Origin: an uncultured Prevotella sp.
GTDB taxonomy: Bacteria > Bacteroidota > Bacteroidia > Bacteroidales > Bacteroidaceae
Length of the DNA: 50,192 bases
Direction of reading: 5' to 3'
Assembly: GCA_947304695.1 (NCBI GenBank)
Contig: CAMZBS010000004.1
Span: 1-50,192 of the forward strand
Part shown: positions 8,539 to 17,322 of the stretch, one piece after another
Numbering within the stretch: position 1 is the stretch's first letter
Layout: every line of letters begins with the position of its first letter
The notes under the pieces: model-generated
Told to the model about the DNA's origin: nothing
Database searches by the model: none
What the model saw: the letters and a program-made list of their open reading frames with translations, nothing else
Program-made: the position numbers and the translations under genes

Positions 8539-11500
8539 ATGAAGAAATATGCATTTATCATAGTCCTGGCGCTGTGTGCATCATTACAGGCACTGGCACA
8601 GAAAGAAATAACCATTACTGGTCACGTGACCGATGTTACTGGCGAAGATGTTATTGGTGCAAGTGTCATCGTGAAGGATGCCAAGGGACTGGGTACCATT
8701 ACCGACTTTAATGGCCATTACACCATCAAAGTGCAGGAATACCGCACGCTGGTATTCTCTTTCATTGGCTACACCTCGCAAGAAGTCCTTGTCAAGGGTA
8801 ACAAGACAACTATCGACATCGTGATGAAAGAAGATGTGCAGAATGCCGTTGATGAAGTGGTCGTCACAGGTATGGGCACACAGAAGAAACTCACTGTGAC
8901 GGGAGCCGTTTCGAATGTGAAGATGGACGATTTGAAGCACTACAGTACCTCGAACCTGACCAACACTTTGGCAGGTAATGTGCCGGGTATTATGGCTTTC
9001 CAGCGTTCGGGACAGCCCGGCAAAAACACCAGTGAGTTCTGGATTCGCGGCATCTCCACTTTCGGAGCCAGTAGCAAGGCTTACATACTGGTCGACGGCT
9101 TCGAACGTGAAAATATTGATGACCTGAATATTGAGGACATTGAGAATTTCTCCGTCTTGAAAGATGCTTCGGCCACTGCTATATATGGTTCGAAAGGCGC
9201 CAACGGTGTCATCCTTATCACCACAAAGCATGGTAAGGCAGGCAAGGTGCAAATAAATGGTAAGGTTGAAACTTCGTACAACACGCGAACCATCACGCCT
9301 GAGTTCGTTGATGGATTCCAGTATGCCAAGTATCTGAATGAAGCTCGCCTCACGCGCAACCTCGGCGTGCTCTACCAGCCCGTTGAACTTGACATAATAC
9401 GCGAAGGACTCGACCCCGACCTCTATCCTAACGTTGACTGGCGTGACCTGCTGCTGAAGGACGGAGCCATGAGCTACCGTGCTAATCTGAACATCAGCGG
9501 GGGTGGTGAGACGGCACGTTACTACGTCTCGATGGCCTATACTGAGGATGAAGGTATGTACAAGACCGACAAGACCCTGCGCGACACCTATGATACCAAT
9601 GCTAACTATAAGCGTTGGAACTATCGCATGAATGTTGATATTGACGTGACGAAGACCACACTGCTGCGACTTGGCATCGGCGGCAATCTGAACAAGCGCA
9701 ATTCGCCGGGCATCGGCGATGACAAGGTGTGGGGACAGCTCTTTGGCTACAACCCGCTGTTCACACCTGTTGTCTACAGCAACGGTCTTTATCCCGCCAA
9801 GGGTGAATACAATACCGAGGTGCGCGACGGCATTACTTATTACACGCTCAACGAGAACTACATCAATCCCTGGGTGTCTAGCACCCAAACAGGTTACAAC
9901 AATGAGTGGCAGAATGACATACAGACCAACGTCACTTTGGAGCAAGATCTGGGCTTCATCACCAAGGGTCTTACGTTCACTGGACGTTTCGGCTTCGATA
10001 CCCACAACGAGAACGCCATTCAGCACCACCGTCTGCCCGCCCTTTACAGCGCTCGTTCGCGCAACACGGAGACAGGTCTGCTGGATTTCCAGATGGTGCA
10101 GAGTGCACAAGATATGACGCAGAGCACCAGCAATAGCGGCTGGCGTCGTGAGTTCCTCGACCTTCTGCTCCATTGGGATCGCTCTTTCATGGATGCCCAT
10201 AATTTCGGAGCCAACGTAAAGTTCACCGAGAACCAGCACATCACCACTCAAAACCTGGGTGATGACATCAAGAATTCGGTGTCGCGCAAGAACCAGGGTC
10301 TGGCAGCACAGTTCACCTATAATTATCTGTACCGCTATTTCTTCGACTATAACTTTGGCTATAACGGTTCGGAAAACTTCGCCGACGGTCACCGCTGGGG
10401 CTTCTTCCCCGCATGGTCAGTAGCTTGGAATATTGGTGAAGAACCGTGGGTGAAGAAGAAGGCTCCCTGGCTTGACATGTTCAAGATCCGCTTCTCCCAT
10501 GGTAAGGTGGGTAGTGACGCAACGGGCAATTCACGCTTCCCCTACCTTTATACGCTGGTAAGTGGCGAAACGCAGGCTGGACGCGACGTGCTGGGCGACC
10601 ACAATACTAATTATAGTTGGGGACAGAATCACACCAACACCTACAACACAGCGATGTATCGTCAGGTTGCTTCCGAGAGCGTGACATGGGAGGTCGCTAC
10701 GAAGAATGACCTTGGTATTGACCTTGTGCTCTTTAACAACAGATTCTCGCTCACCGTCGACTACTTTAACGAGAAGCGTACTGGCATCTATCAGGAGCGT
10801 CGATTCCTGCCCACGACTGTGGGATTGGAGTATTGGGATCATAATGGCATGAACTATCCGAAAGCCAACGTAGGTTCAGTCACCTCAAAAGGTTTCGACG
10901 GCAACTTCCGTTACGAAGAGCGTTTTGGCGATGTCAGCGTCACCATACGTGGCAACATGACCTACTCAAAGAACGAGATTGGTGATTATGACGAGGAGAA
11001 CAACGTATATGCATACCAGAACCAGCACGGCTACCGAATCAATCAGGTTCGCGGTCTTATAGCCCTGGGATTGTTCAAGGATTATGATGACATTCGCAAT
11101 TCACCTACCCAGACCTTTGGCTCTGTGCAGCCTGGTGACATCAAGTACAAGGACGTCAATGGCGATGGCGTAATCGACAGCGGTGACGAGTGTGCTATCG
11201 GTGCGACGAGCCGCCCCAACCTCATCTATGGTCTCGGTGTGTCAGTGGCTTGGAAAGGTTTTGATTTCAACCTCCATTTCCAAGGAGCAGGCAAGTGTAC
11301 CTCGCTCATTTATGGCAAGAACGTCTATGCCTTCAGCGAGGGTCAGTGGGGCAATATCTTTACGGGACTTCTCGAAGACCGTTGGGTGGATCCAGAGACT
11401 GCCAAGATTCTGGGCGTAGAGCCGAATGAGAATGTTAATGCTTCCTATCCGCGCTTAAGCTACAACGGTAATGCCAACAACCATCGTGCTTCCACATTCT

Positions 11501-11739
11501 GGCTGCGTGACGGACGCTACCTGCGTCTGAAGAATCTCGACATTGGCTATACGCTGCCCAAGACGCTTGTCAACAAGGCTCATTTGCAGAACGTACGCTT
11601 CTTCTTGCAGGGCACTAACCTGTTCTTCATCTCGAAGGATTTCAGCATCTGGGATCCCGAATCACTTCCCGATTCACCCCGTGGAGAAGATTATCCCATT
11701 ACGAAAGCCTTTACTTTGGGTATGCAGATCAGTCTGTAA
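8539..11739 (+). CDS. susC-like: SusC-like TonB-dependent outer-membrane transporter
   Basis: The product is 1066 residues with a signal peptide (MKKYAFIIVLALCASLQALAQ). A carboxypeptidase-D regulatory-like domain spans about 22-105 (ITGHVTDVTGEDVIGASV). A DEVVVTGMG box at about 108-116 precedes the plug domain, which has the hallmark DGFERENIDDLNIEDIENF and VLKDASATAIYGSKGANGVI. The beta-barrel runs to the C-terminal LGMQISL with a terminal hydrophobic residue. Length and domain order are typical of SusC/RagA. It would import oligosaccharides through the outer membrane with the SusD lipoprotein encoded next, driven by TonB-ExbBD encoded elsewhere. A short repeat-like spacer separates it from susD. 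Confidence 0.96.
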   Translation: MKKYAFIIVLALCASLQALAQKEITITGHVTDVTGEDVIGASVIVKDAKGLGTITDFNGHYTIKVQEYRTLVFSFIGYTSQEVLVKGNKTTIDIVMKEDVQNAVDEVVVTGMGTQKKLTVTGAVSNVKMDDLKHYSTSNLTNTLAGNVPGIMAFQRSGQPGKNTSEFWIRGISTFGASSKAYILVDGFERENIDDLNIEDIENFSVLKDASATAIYGSKGANGVILITTKHGKAGKVQINGKVETSYNTRTITPEFVDGFQYAKYLNEARLTRNLGVLYQPVELDIIREGLDPDLYPNVDWRDLLLKDGAMSYRANLNISGGGETARYYVSMAYTEDEGMYKTDKTLRDTYDTNANYKRWNYRMNVDIDVTKTTLLRLGIGGNLNKRNSPGIGDDKVWGQLFGYNPLFTPVVYSNGLYPAKGEYNTEVRDGITYYTLNENYINPWVSSTQTGYNNEWQNDIQTNVTLEQDLGFITKGLTFTGRFGFDTHNENAIQHHRLPALYSARSRNTETGLLDFQMVQSAQDMTQSTSNSGWRREFLDLLLHWDRSFMDAHNFGANVKFTENQHITTQNLGDDIKNSVSRKNQGLAAQFTYNYLYRYFFDYNFGYNGSENFADGHRWGFFPAWSVAWNIGEEPWVKKKAPWLDMFKIRFSHGKVGSDATGNSRFPYLYTLVSGETQAGRDVLGDHNTNYSWGQNHTNTYNTAMYRQVASESVTWEVATKNDLGIDLVLFNNRFSLTVDYFNEKRTGIYQERRFLPTTVGLEYWDHNGMNYPKANVGSVTSKGFDGNFRYEERFGDVSVTIRGNMTYSKNEIGDYDEENNVYAYQNQHGYRINQVRGLIALGLFKDYDDIRNSPTQTFGSVQPGDIKYKDVNGDGVIDSGDECAIGATSRPNLIYGLGVSVAWKGFDFNLHFQGAGKCTSLIYGKNVYAFSEGQWGNIFTGLLEDRWVDPETAKILGVEPNENVNASYPRLSYNGNANNHRASTFWLRDGRYLRLKNLDIGYTLPKTLVNKAHLQNVRFFLQGTNLFFISKDFSIWDPESLPDSPRGEDYPITKAFTLGMQISL

Positions 11740-11744
11740 TTGAT

Positions 11745-11764
11745 GATTGAAGATTGAAAACTGA
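11745..11764 (+). repeat. TTGA-rich intercistronic repeat, copy 1
   Basis: The 20-mer GATTGAAGATTGAAAACTGA sits between susC and susD. A copy with 18 of 20 matches lies between susD and the next gene at 13992-14011. Similar tandem TTGAAA-type repeats are scattered in Prevotella and Bacteroides intergenic DNA, which is recollection and not a search result. Confidence 0.55.
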
Positions 11765-11783
11765 CGATAAAAGAATAATGATT

Positions 11784-13985
11784 ATGAAAACAAAGAACAT
11801 AAGAAATATTGTTGTCGCCTTTGGTGTAGGCTGCGGCTTCGTCGCAGTAGCAGCTCTCAGCTCATGCACCGACCTCGACTCTGACAAGTATTTCGGTGAC
11901 CGTAAGACCCTTGAAAGCGTGTTCACCGACGAAATACAGGCTAACCAGTGGCTGGCGCATGCCTATGCTTTCCTTGGCGGCAGTAATTTTGAGGTCTGCT
12001 CAAAAGGTGCTACGGGTAACGATGGAGGCAACTGGAATCCCTTCAACTTTGATGACGACATGTATTATGGTGACCGCGACAACACCTTCGGCGACTCAAA
12101 GGATGCCGACTATGCTTCGTATAACTCCTTCCATGAAGGAAACTATAGTGAGAACGTGGGTCAGAGTTCATGGGTGCGCTGCTATCAAGGCATTTACCAG
12201 GCATCGGTGTTCATCCATCACATTGGCTTGAACAAACGCCTTTCGGCTGAAGCAGTCGAGGACTACCGTGGTCAGGCTCGTTTTGTCCGTGCCTACTTCT
12301 ACTGGCTCTTGCTCCGCAAGTTCGGTCCTGTGCCCATCATGGCCGACGAAGGTGCAGACTACACGCTGGAATATGATGAACTGGCCACGCCGCGCAGCAC
12401 CTATGAAGAGTGTGCCACTTATATTGCAGACCAGATGCTTTTGGCCGCTAATGAGCTGAAGTACACACACCGTGACGAGAGCAATGTCATGCGTCCTACC
12501 ATCGGGGCAGCACTGGCCACACGTGCCATCGTCCTTACCTACGCAGCCAGTCCACTTGCCAACGGACAGTTGCAGAATGGACATCATCCCTCGAACGTGA
12601 CCGATGACGTGGCCAAGTCTCTGAAAAACTTCGATGGCACACCACTGCTGTCGCTCACCTATGATGAAACGAAATGGGCTCGTGCTGCTTCTGCCTGTAA
12701 GGACGTGATAGACCTTGGCATCTATGACCTCTATGTCGACGGCTTCGACGATCAGACCGACGGTGGTGAGTACCCCAAGAGCATCGCACCGCCCTACGAC
12801 ACTGAGTTCTCCGACAAAAACTGGCCCGACGGATGGAAGAACATTGACCCCTATAAGTCGTACTGCAAGTTGTTCAACGGCAGCGTTAGCCCCGTGAACA
12901 ACCCCGAGCTCATCTTCACTCGTGGTAATATGAGCAAGAGCGACCACGATAATGGTATTGGTTCGCTTGTGCTGCACTCCATGCCCGTCTCTCTTAATGG
13001 ATGGAACACTCATGGGTTGACGCAGAAGATGGTGGATACCTATTATATGAAAGACGGTTCTGATACGGATGGCATGTATAAGGAGTGGCGTCAGTCTGGT
13101 GATCCAGGTAATGACCGTGAGCGTCCTTCGGGCTTCATAACCCGCGACGAGGCTCGCAGCAATGCCTATCCCGAAGTTCCTGTGTGGCATAATGGTACCA
13201 GTTCCATGCAGATGTCGCAAATGACAAATGTGTCCAAACAGTACGTCGGACGTGAACCTCGCTTCTATGCTTCGGTGGCCTATAGCGGCTCGGTTTGGCA
13301 GCAGTTGGATGATAACACCTCGTCGCGTTGGGGCGCACAGGTGACTTACTACCGCGCTGGCACAGACGGATATAAGAATTCATTCTCCTATCTTCGTACT
13401 GGCATTGGCGTGAAGAAATACTACAACCCCCATGATTGGATTGATGCCCAGAACAGCTACGCTCACATTTGTGAGAAGTATGAACCAGCCATCCGCTATG
13501 CTGACATTCTGCTCATGTATGCTGAGTGTCTGAATGAATTGACTGAAGGACAGACTTACCAGCAGAAAGACTGGAAAGGTAATGATGTCGTCATCAATGG
13601 ACGCAATCTTGCTGAGATGAAGCGTGGCATTCGCCCTGTGCGTATCCGTGCCGGACTTCCTGACTATACAGTTGCTGTCTATGGCAGTCAGGACGCTTTG
13701 CGTGATAAAATCAAACGTGAGCGCATGATTGAGTTTATGGGCGAAGGCAAGCGTTATTTCGACCTGCGTCGCTGGATGGATGCCCCTGTTGAGGAGAACA
13801 AGCGAGTCTATGGTCTCAACGTGTTCCAGACCGTGCAGAACAAGGATGAGTTTATGCAGGTCATACCTGTTTACAACCTCTCAGCTACCTTCACCGACAA
13901 GATGTACTTCTGGCCCATCTCTTTCACCGACCTGAAACGTAACAAGAATTTGGTGCAGAACCCCGGATGGAAGTACAACGACTGA
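11784..13985 (+). CDS. susD-like: SusD/RagB-family starch-binding-like lipoprotein
   Basis: The ATG at 11784 gives 733 residues with a lipoprotein signal ending VAALSSC (Cys28); upstream TTG (11754) and ATG (11778) codons are in frame but less likely. SusD hallmarks are present: an N-terminal TPR-like helical region (RGQARFVRAYFYWLLLRKFG), RYADILLMYAECLNEL, and near the C-terminus IKRERMIEFMGEGKRYFDLR followed by a region ending NPGWKYND. It caps the SusC barrel on the cell surface and binds incoming glycan. At 733 residues it is longer than the usual 500-600; the extra sequence lies in the middle (about residues 320-560) and is rich in Asp, Trp and Tyr, which could extend the binding face. 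Confidence 0.95.
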   Translation: MKTKNIRNIVVAFGVGCGFVAVAALSSCTDLDSDKYFGDRKTLESVFTDEIQANQWLAHAYAFLGGSNFEVCSKGATGNDGGNWNPFNFDDDMYYGDRDNTFGDSKDADYASYNSFHEGNYSENVGQSSWVRCYQGIYQASVFIHHIGLNKRLSAEAVEDYRGQARFVRAYFYWLLLRKFGPVPIMADEGADYTLEYDELATPRSTYEECATYIADQMLLAANELKYTHRDESNVMRPTIGAALATRAIVLTYAASPLANGQLQNGHHPSNVTDDVAKSLKNFDGTPLLSLTYDETKWARAASACKDVIDLGIYDLYVDGFDDQTDGGEYPKSIAPPYDTEFSDKNWPDGWKNIDPYKSYCKLFNGSVSPVNNPELIFTRGNMSKSDHDNGIGSLVLHSMPVSLNGWNTHGLTQKMVDTYYMKDGSDTDGMYKEWRQSGDPGNDRERPSGFITRDEARSNAYPEVPVWHNGTSSMQMSQMTNVSKQYVGREPRFYASVAYSGSVWQQLDDNTSSRWGAQVTYYRAGTDGYKNSFSYLRTGIGVKKYYNPHDWIDAQNSYAHICEKYEPAIRYADILLMYAECLNELTEGQTYQQKDWKGNDVVINGRNLAEMKRGIRPVRIRAGLPDYTVAVYGSQDALRDKIKRERMIEFMGEGKRYFDLRRWMDAPVEENKRVYGLNVFQTVQNKDEFMQVIPVYNLSATFTDKMYFWPISFTDLKRNKNLVQNPGWKYND

Positions 13986-13991
13986 TTGGGG

Positions 13992-14011
13992 GACTGAAGA
14001 TTGAAAATTGA
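13992..14011 (+). repeat. TTGA-rich intercistronic repeat, copy 2
   Basis: GACTGAAGATTGAAAATTGA lies in the 45-bp gap after susD and matches the copy at 11745-11764 in 18 of 20 bases. Further TTGA units follow up to the ATG at 14031. Confidence 0.55.
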
Positions 14012-14030
14012 TAATTAAACATTGAAGATT

Positions 14031-15089
14031 ATGAATACCAAGAATATAAAGTTCCTGTTCACTGCGTTTTGTGTCAGTTGTGGCATCGTTTCAACTCTCA
14101 CTTCCTGCAATGACGAATGGAAGGATGAGCAGTACGAAAAGTACATCAGCTTCAAGGCTCCGCTTAACGACAATGGTGTGACCGCTGTTTATGTGCCTTA
14201 CTCACGCCACAATGACGATGGTTCGCTGATGTATGGCAGTGAGGGAAAGTCGAGCTACGACCTGCCCGTCATCGTAGCCGGAACTACCCGCAATGGTAGT
14301 AACCTCACCATACAGGTGGGTCACAGTGACACCCTCACCGTGCTGAACTATGACCGTTTCGGCAGCCCCACCTACCGTGCCGATATCACTGACCTTTATT
14401 ATAAGGACATGAGCGACTATGCCCAGTATCCCTCCAGCGTGCAGATTAAGAGTGGTGAGGACATCGGCCTGCTGCACATCAACTTCGACTTCAAAGGTAT
14501 CGACATGGTGGAGAAGTGGGTGCTTCCCCTGGAAATAAAGAAGGGCGACTCCTATGAGCCCCATCCTCGTAAGAACTACTCTAAGGCCATGCTCCGGGTG
14601 TACCCCTACAATGACTATTCGGGCAACTACTCAGCCACCACACTTACTGTGACTAATGCCGCCGACCCAAACAATGCCACTGGCATGGAGACGGCTCGTG
14701 GCTATGTGGTCGATGAGAACAGCATTTTCTTCTATATGGGCAACATTGACGAGTCACGCTCTGATCGTCGCTATTACAAGGTGAAGTTTCAGTTCAATCC
14801 CACTTCGCCCGATGGCAACCAGGGCACTGTGACACTCTCATCTGATAATGCCGCAAAGAATCTCTTCATAGCCCACGGCACGGCACAGTACCGCATTTAT
14901 GAGCAGATTGACGACGTGCAGCCCTACCTCATGCACCACTATGTTATTATTAGTGGTATTGAGTATGACTACACCGACTACACATCTGTCCAGAACTATC
15001 CCATGGCCTACACTGTGAAGGGTATTCTCACACTGGAACGTCAACTTAATACTCAGATTCCAAATGAAGACCAGGCCATTCAGTGGTAA
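14031..15089 (+). CDS. DUF1735-type surface lipoprotein, SusE-position glycan-binding protein
   Basis: The ATG at 14031 gives 352 residues with a lipoprotein signal ending STLTSC (Cys26); a TTG at 14022 is rejected because it lies in the repeat. The N-terminal half (DEWKDEQYEKYISFKAPLND, then VPYSRHNDDGS and LPVIVAGTTRNGSNLTIQVG) resembles the DUF1735 (BT_3987-like) Ig-type domain common in surface proteins encoded after susD. The second half is a beta-rich domain (YSGNYSATTLTVTNAADPNN, YYKVKFQFNPTSPDGNQGTV). It has no catalytic motif that I recognise. Position after susD and a surface lipid anchor suggest glycan binding. Its end overlaps the GH92 start by 26 bases. Confidence 0.85.
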   Translation: MNTKNIKFLFTAFCVSCGIVSTLTSCNDEWKDEQYEKYISFKAPLNDNGVTAVYVPYSRHNDDGSLMYGSEGKSSYDLPVIVAGTTRNGSNLTIQVGHSDTLTVLNYDRFGSPTYRADITDLYYKDMSDYAQYPSSVQIKSGEDIGLLHINFDFKGIDMVEKWVLPLEIKKGDSYEPHPRKNYSKAMLRVYPYNDYSGNYSATTLTVTNAADPNNATGMETARGYVVDENSIFFYMGNIDESRSDRRYYKVKFQFNPTSPDGNQGTVTLSSDNAAKNLFIAHGTAQYRIYEQIDDVQPYLMHHYVIISGIEYDYTDYTSVQNYPMAYTVKGILTLERQLNTQIPNEDQAIQW

Positions 15090-17319
15090 AAGAATCATTA
15101 CCATCATCGCTTTCTGTCTGTGCTGCGGCATTGCCGCAGCACAGACACCCGTTGATTATGTCAGCACCCTTGTGGGTACGCTGTCGAAGCACTCGCTTTC
15201 TACGGGCAACACCTATCCCGCCATTGCCATGCCCTGGGGCATGAACTTCTGGACACCGCAAACGGGACGCATGGGCGATGGCTGGCAATATGTCTATACT
15301 GAGGACAAAATCCGGGGCTTCAAGCAGACCCACCAGCCCTCACCGTGGATTAACGACTACGGACAGTTTGCCGTAATGGCCACCACGGGTAAGCCCGTCT
15401 TTGCCGAAGACGAACGAGCCTCATGGTTCAGTCATAAGGCTGAGACGGCTACACCTTATTATTATAAGGTATACTTGGCTGACTGGGACGTGATGGCCGA
15501 GATTGCTCCCACCGACCGTGCTGCTGTTATTCGTTTCACCTTCCCCGAAACTCAGCAGGCCAACATTGTTATCGATGCTTTTGACGGCGGTTCGTCGGTG
15601 TCAGTCAATGTTGATAGGAAGACTGTCACGGGCTACACCGTGAAGAACAGTGGTGGTGTGCCGCAGAACTTCCGTAACTATTTCGTAGTCCAGTCTGACC
15701 ATTCGTTTACACTTAGCCAACACGTTGATGGCGATCATCAGGGAGCCGTGCTCACCATGCCTGCCAAGCGTGGTGAGCAGGTCGTTCTGCGTGTGGCCTC
15801 TTCGTTTATCAGCGAAGGTCAGGCATGGCAGAACCTCAAGGAACTGGGCAACGACTCGTTCGACACTGTGATGGAGAAAGGCCGCAAGTGCTGGAATGAT
15901 GTGCTGGGGCGCATTGAGGTAGAGGACAAGAACATTGACCACCTGCGCACGTTCTACAGCTGTCTCTACCGCTCTGTGCTCTTCCCTCGCACGTTCTATG
16001 AGGTTGATGCCCAGGGCAACCCTGTTCATTATAGCCCGCATACAGGCGAAGTGTGCCCAGGCTATTACTTCACCGACACTGGTTTCTGGGACACCTTCCG
16101 CTGCCTCTTTCCTCTGCTCAACTTGGTCTATCCGGAGATGAATGAGAAGATGCAGGAAGGACTTGCTAACTGTTACAAGGAAAGCGGCTTTCTTCCCGAA
16201 TGGGCCAGCCCAGGCCATCGTGGCTGTATGGTGGGCAACAACTCTGCCTCAGTGGTGGCTGATGCTTATTTGAAAGGACTGAAAGGCTATGACATCGAAT
16301 CTCTTTGGAAGGCTGTAGTCCATGGAGCCAACGCCGTCCATCCCCAAGTACCGTCTACAGGCCGACTGGGCTTCGAGTACTACAACAAGTTGGGCTATGT
16401 ACCCTACAATGTGGGCATCAATGAGAACGTGGCCCGGACCTTGGAGTATGCCTACGACGACTGGTGCGTCTACCAGTTAGGCAAGACTCTGGGCAAGAAG
16501 GAGAAGGAACTGAAGCCCTTCCGCCAGCGTGCCATGAACTACAAAAATGTTTTTGACAAGGAAACAAAACTCATGCGAGGCCGCAACGAGGACGGAACGT
16601 TCCAGTCACCATTCAGTCCGCTGAAATGGGGTGATGCCTTTACCGAGGGCAATGCCTGGCACTATACGTGGTCGGTCTTCCACGACCCTGAAGGACTCAT
16701 TCGCCTCATGGGAGGCAAAGAGATGTTCGTCCAGATGCTTGATTCCGTGTTTAACGTTCCACCGCTTTTCGACGAGAGCTACTATGGAAGTGTCATCCAT
16801 GAGATACGCGAAATGCAGATTATGGCCATGGGCAATTATGCCCACGGCAACCAGCCCATCCAGCACATGATCTACCTCTATGACTGGGCTGCACAGCCCT
16901 GGAAGGCACAACAGCGCATACGTGAGGTGATGGACCGTTTCTACACCGCAGCCCCCGACGGCTACTGTGGCGACGAAGACAATGGCCAGACATCAGCCTG
17001 GTATGTTTTCTCGGCCATGGGATTCTATCCCGTATGTCCCGGCAGTGGACAGTATGCCATCGGTTCGCCTTACTTTGACCGTGTGACTCTCCATCTGCCT
17101 GGCAACAAGACGTTGTCCGTTGAGGCCCATGGCGTTAGTCAGCCCTACATAGGCACCATGACGGTAAACGGCAGTCTCTACGACCGAAACTACCTTGAGC
17201 ACAGCGAACTGATGAAGGGCGGCACCATTGTCTATCAGATGCAGGCCATGCCCAATCATCAGCGTGGTGTATCTGAACAGGCACGTCCTTATTCCTTTAC
17301 AAATGAAATAAACAAATAA
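15064..17319 (+). CDS. GH92 exo-alpha-mannosidase
   Basis: The 751-residue protein begins at an ATG inside the previous gene (26-base overlap) and has a signal peptide (MKTRPFSGKRIITIIAFCLC...AAAQ). GH92 motifs are clear: GNTYPAIAMPWGMNFWTPQT, TDTGFWDTFRCLFPLL, GFLPEWASPGHRGCMVGNNS, FTEGNAWHYTWSVFHD near residue 525 (likely general acid Glu), and PDGYCGDEDNGQTSAWYVFS near 632 (the acidic pair thought to activate water). GH92 enzymes are calcium-dependent inverting exo-alpha-mannosidases. The loop reads YAHGNQPIQH where many alpha-1,2-specific members have HGNEP, so the linkage preference may differ. It probably trims alpha-1,2 or alpha-1,3 branches in the periplasm before or after GH76 cleavage. 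The next gene starts 3 bases after its stop. Confidence 0.95.
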   Translation: MKTRPFSGKRIITIIAFCLCCGIAAAQTPVDYVSTLVGTLSKHSLSTGNTYPAIAMPWGMNFWTPQTGRMGDGWQYVYTEDKIRGFKQTHQPSPWINDYGQFAVMATTGKPVFAEDERASWFSHKAETATPYYYKVYLADWDVMAEIAPTDRAAVIRFTFPETQQANIVIDAFDGGSSVSVNVDRKTVTGYTVKNSGGVPQNFRNYFVVQSDHSFTLSQHVDGDHQGAVLTMPAKRGEQVVLRVASSFISEGQAWQNLKELGNDSFDTVMEKGRKCWNDVLGRIEVEDKNIDHLRTFYSCLYRSVLFPRTFYEVDAQGNPVHYSPHTGEVCPGYYFTDTGFWDTFRCLFPLLNLVYPEMNEKMQEGLANCYKESGFLPEWASPGHRGCMVGNNSASVVADAYLKGLKGYDIESLWKAVVHGANAVHPQVPSTGRLGFEYYNKLGYVPYNVGINENVARTLEYAYDDWCVYQLGKTLGKKEKELKPFRQRAMNYKNVFDKETKLMRGRNEDGTFQSPFSPLKWGDAFTEGNAWHYTWSVFHDPEGLIRLMGGKEMFVQMLDSVFNVPPLFDESYYGSVIHEIREMQIMAMGNYAHGNQPIQHMIYLYDWAAQPWKAQQRIREVMDRFYTAAPDGYCGDEDNGQTSAWYVFSAMGFYPVCPGSGQYAIGSPYFDRVTLHLPGNKTLSVEAHGVSQPYIGTMTVNGSLYDRNYLEHSELMKGGTIVYQMQAMPNHQRGVSEQARPYSFTNEINK

Positions 17320-17322
17320 GCG

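Noticed and set aside
8584..10392. 602-codon reverse-strand open frame
   Set aside because: It lies wholly antisense to susC and shows no recognisable domain.
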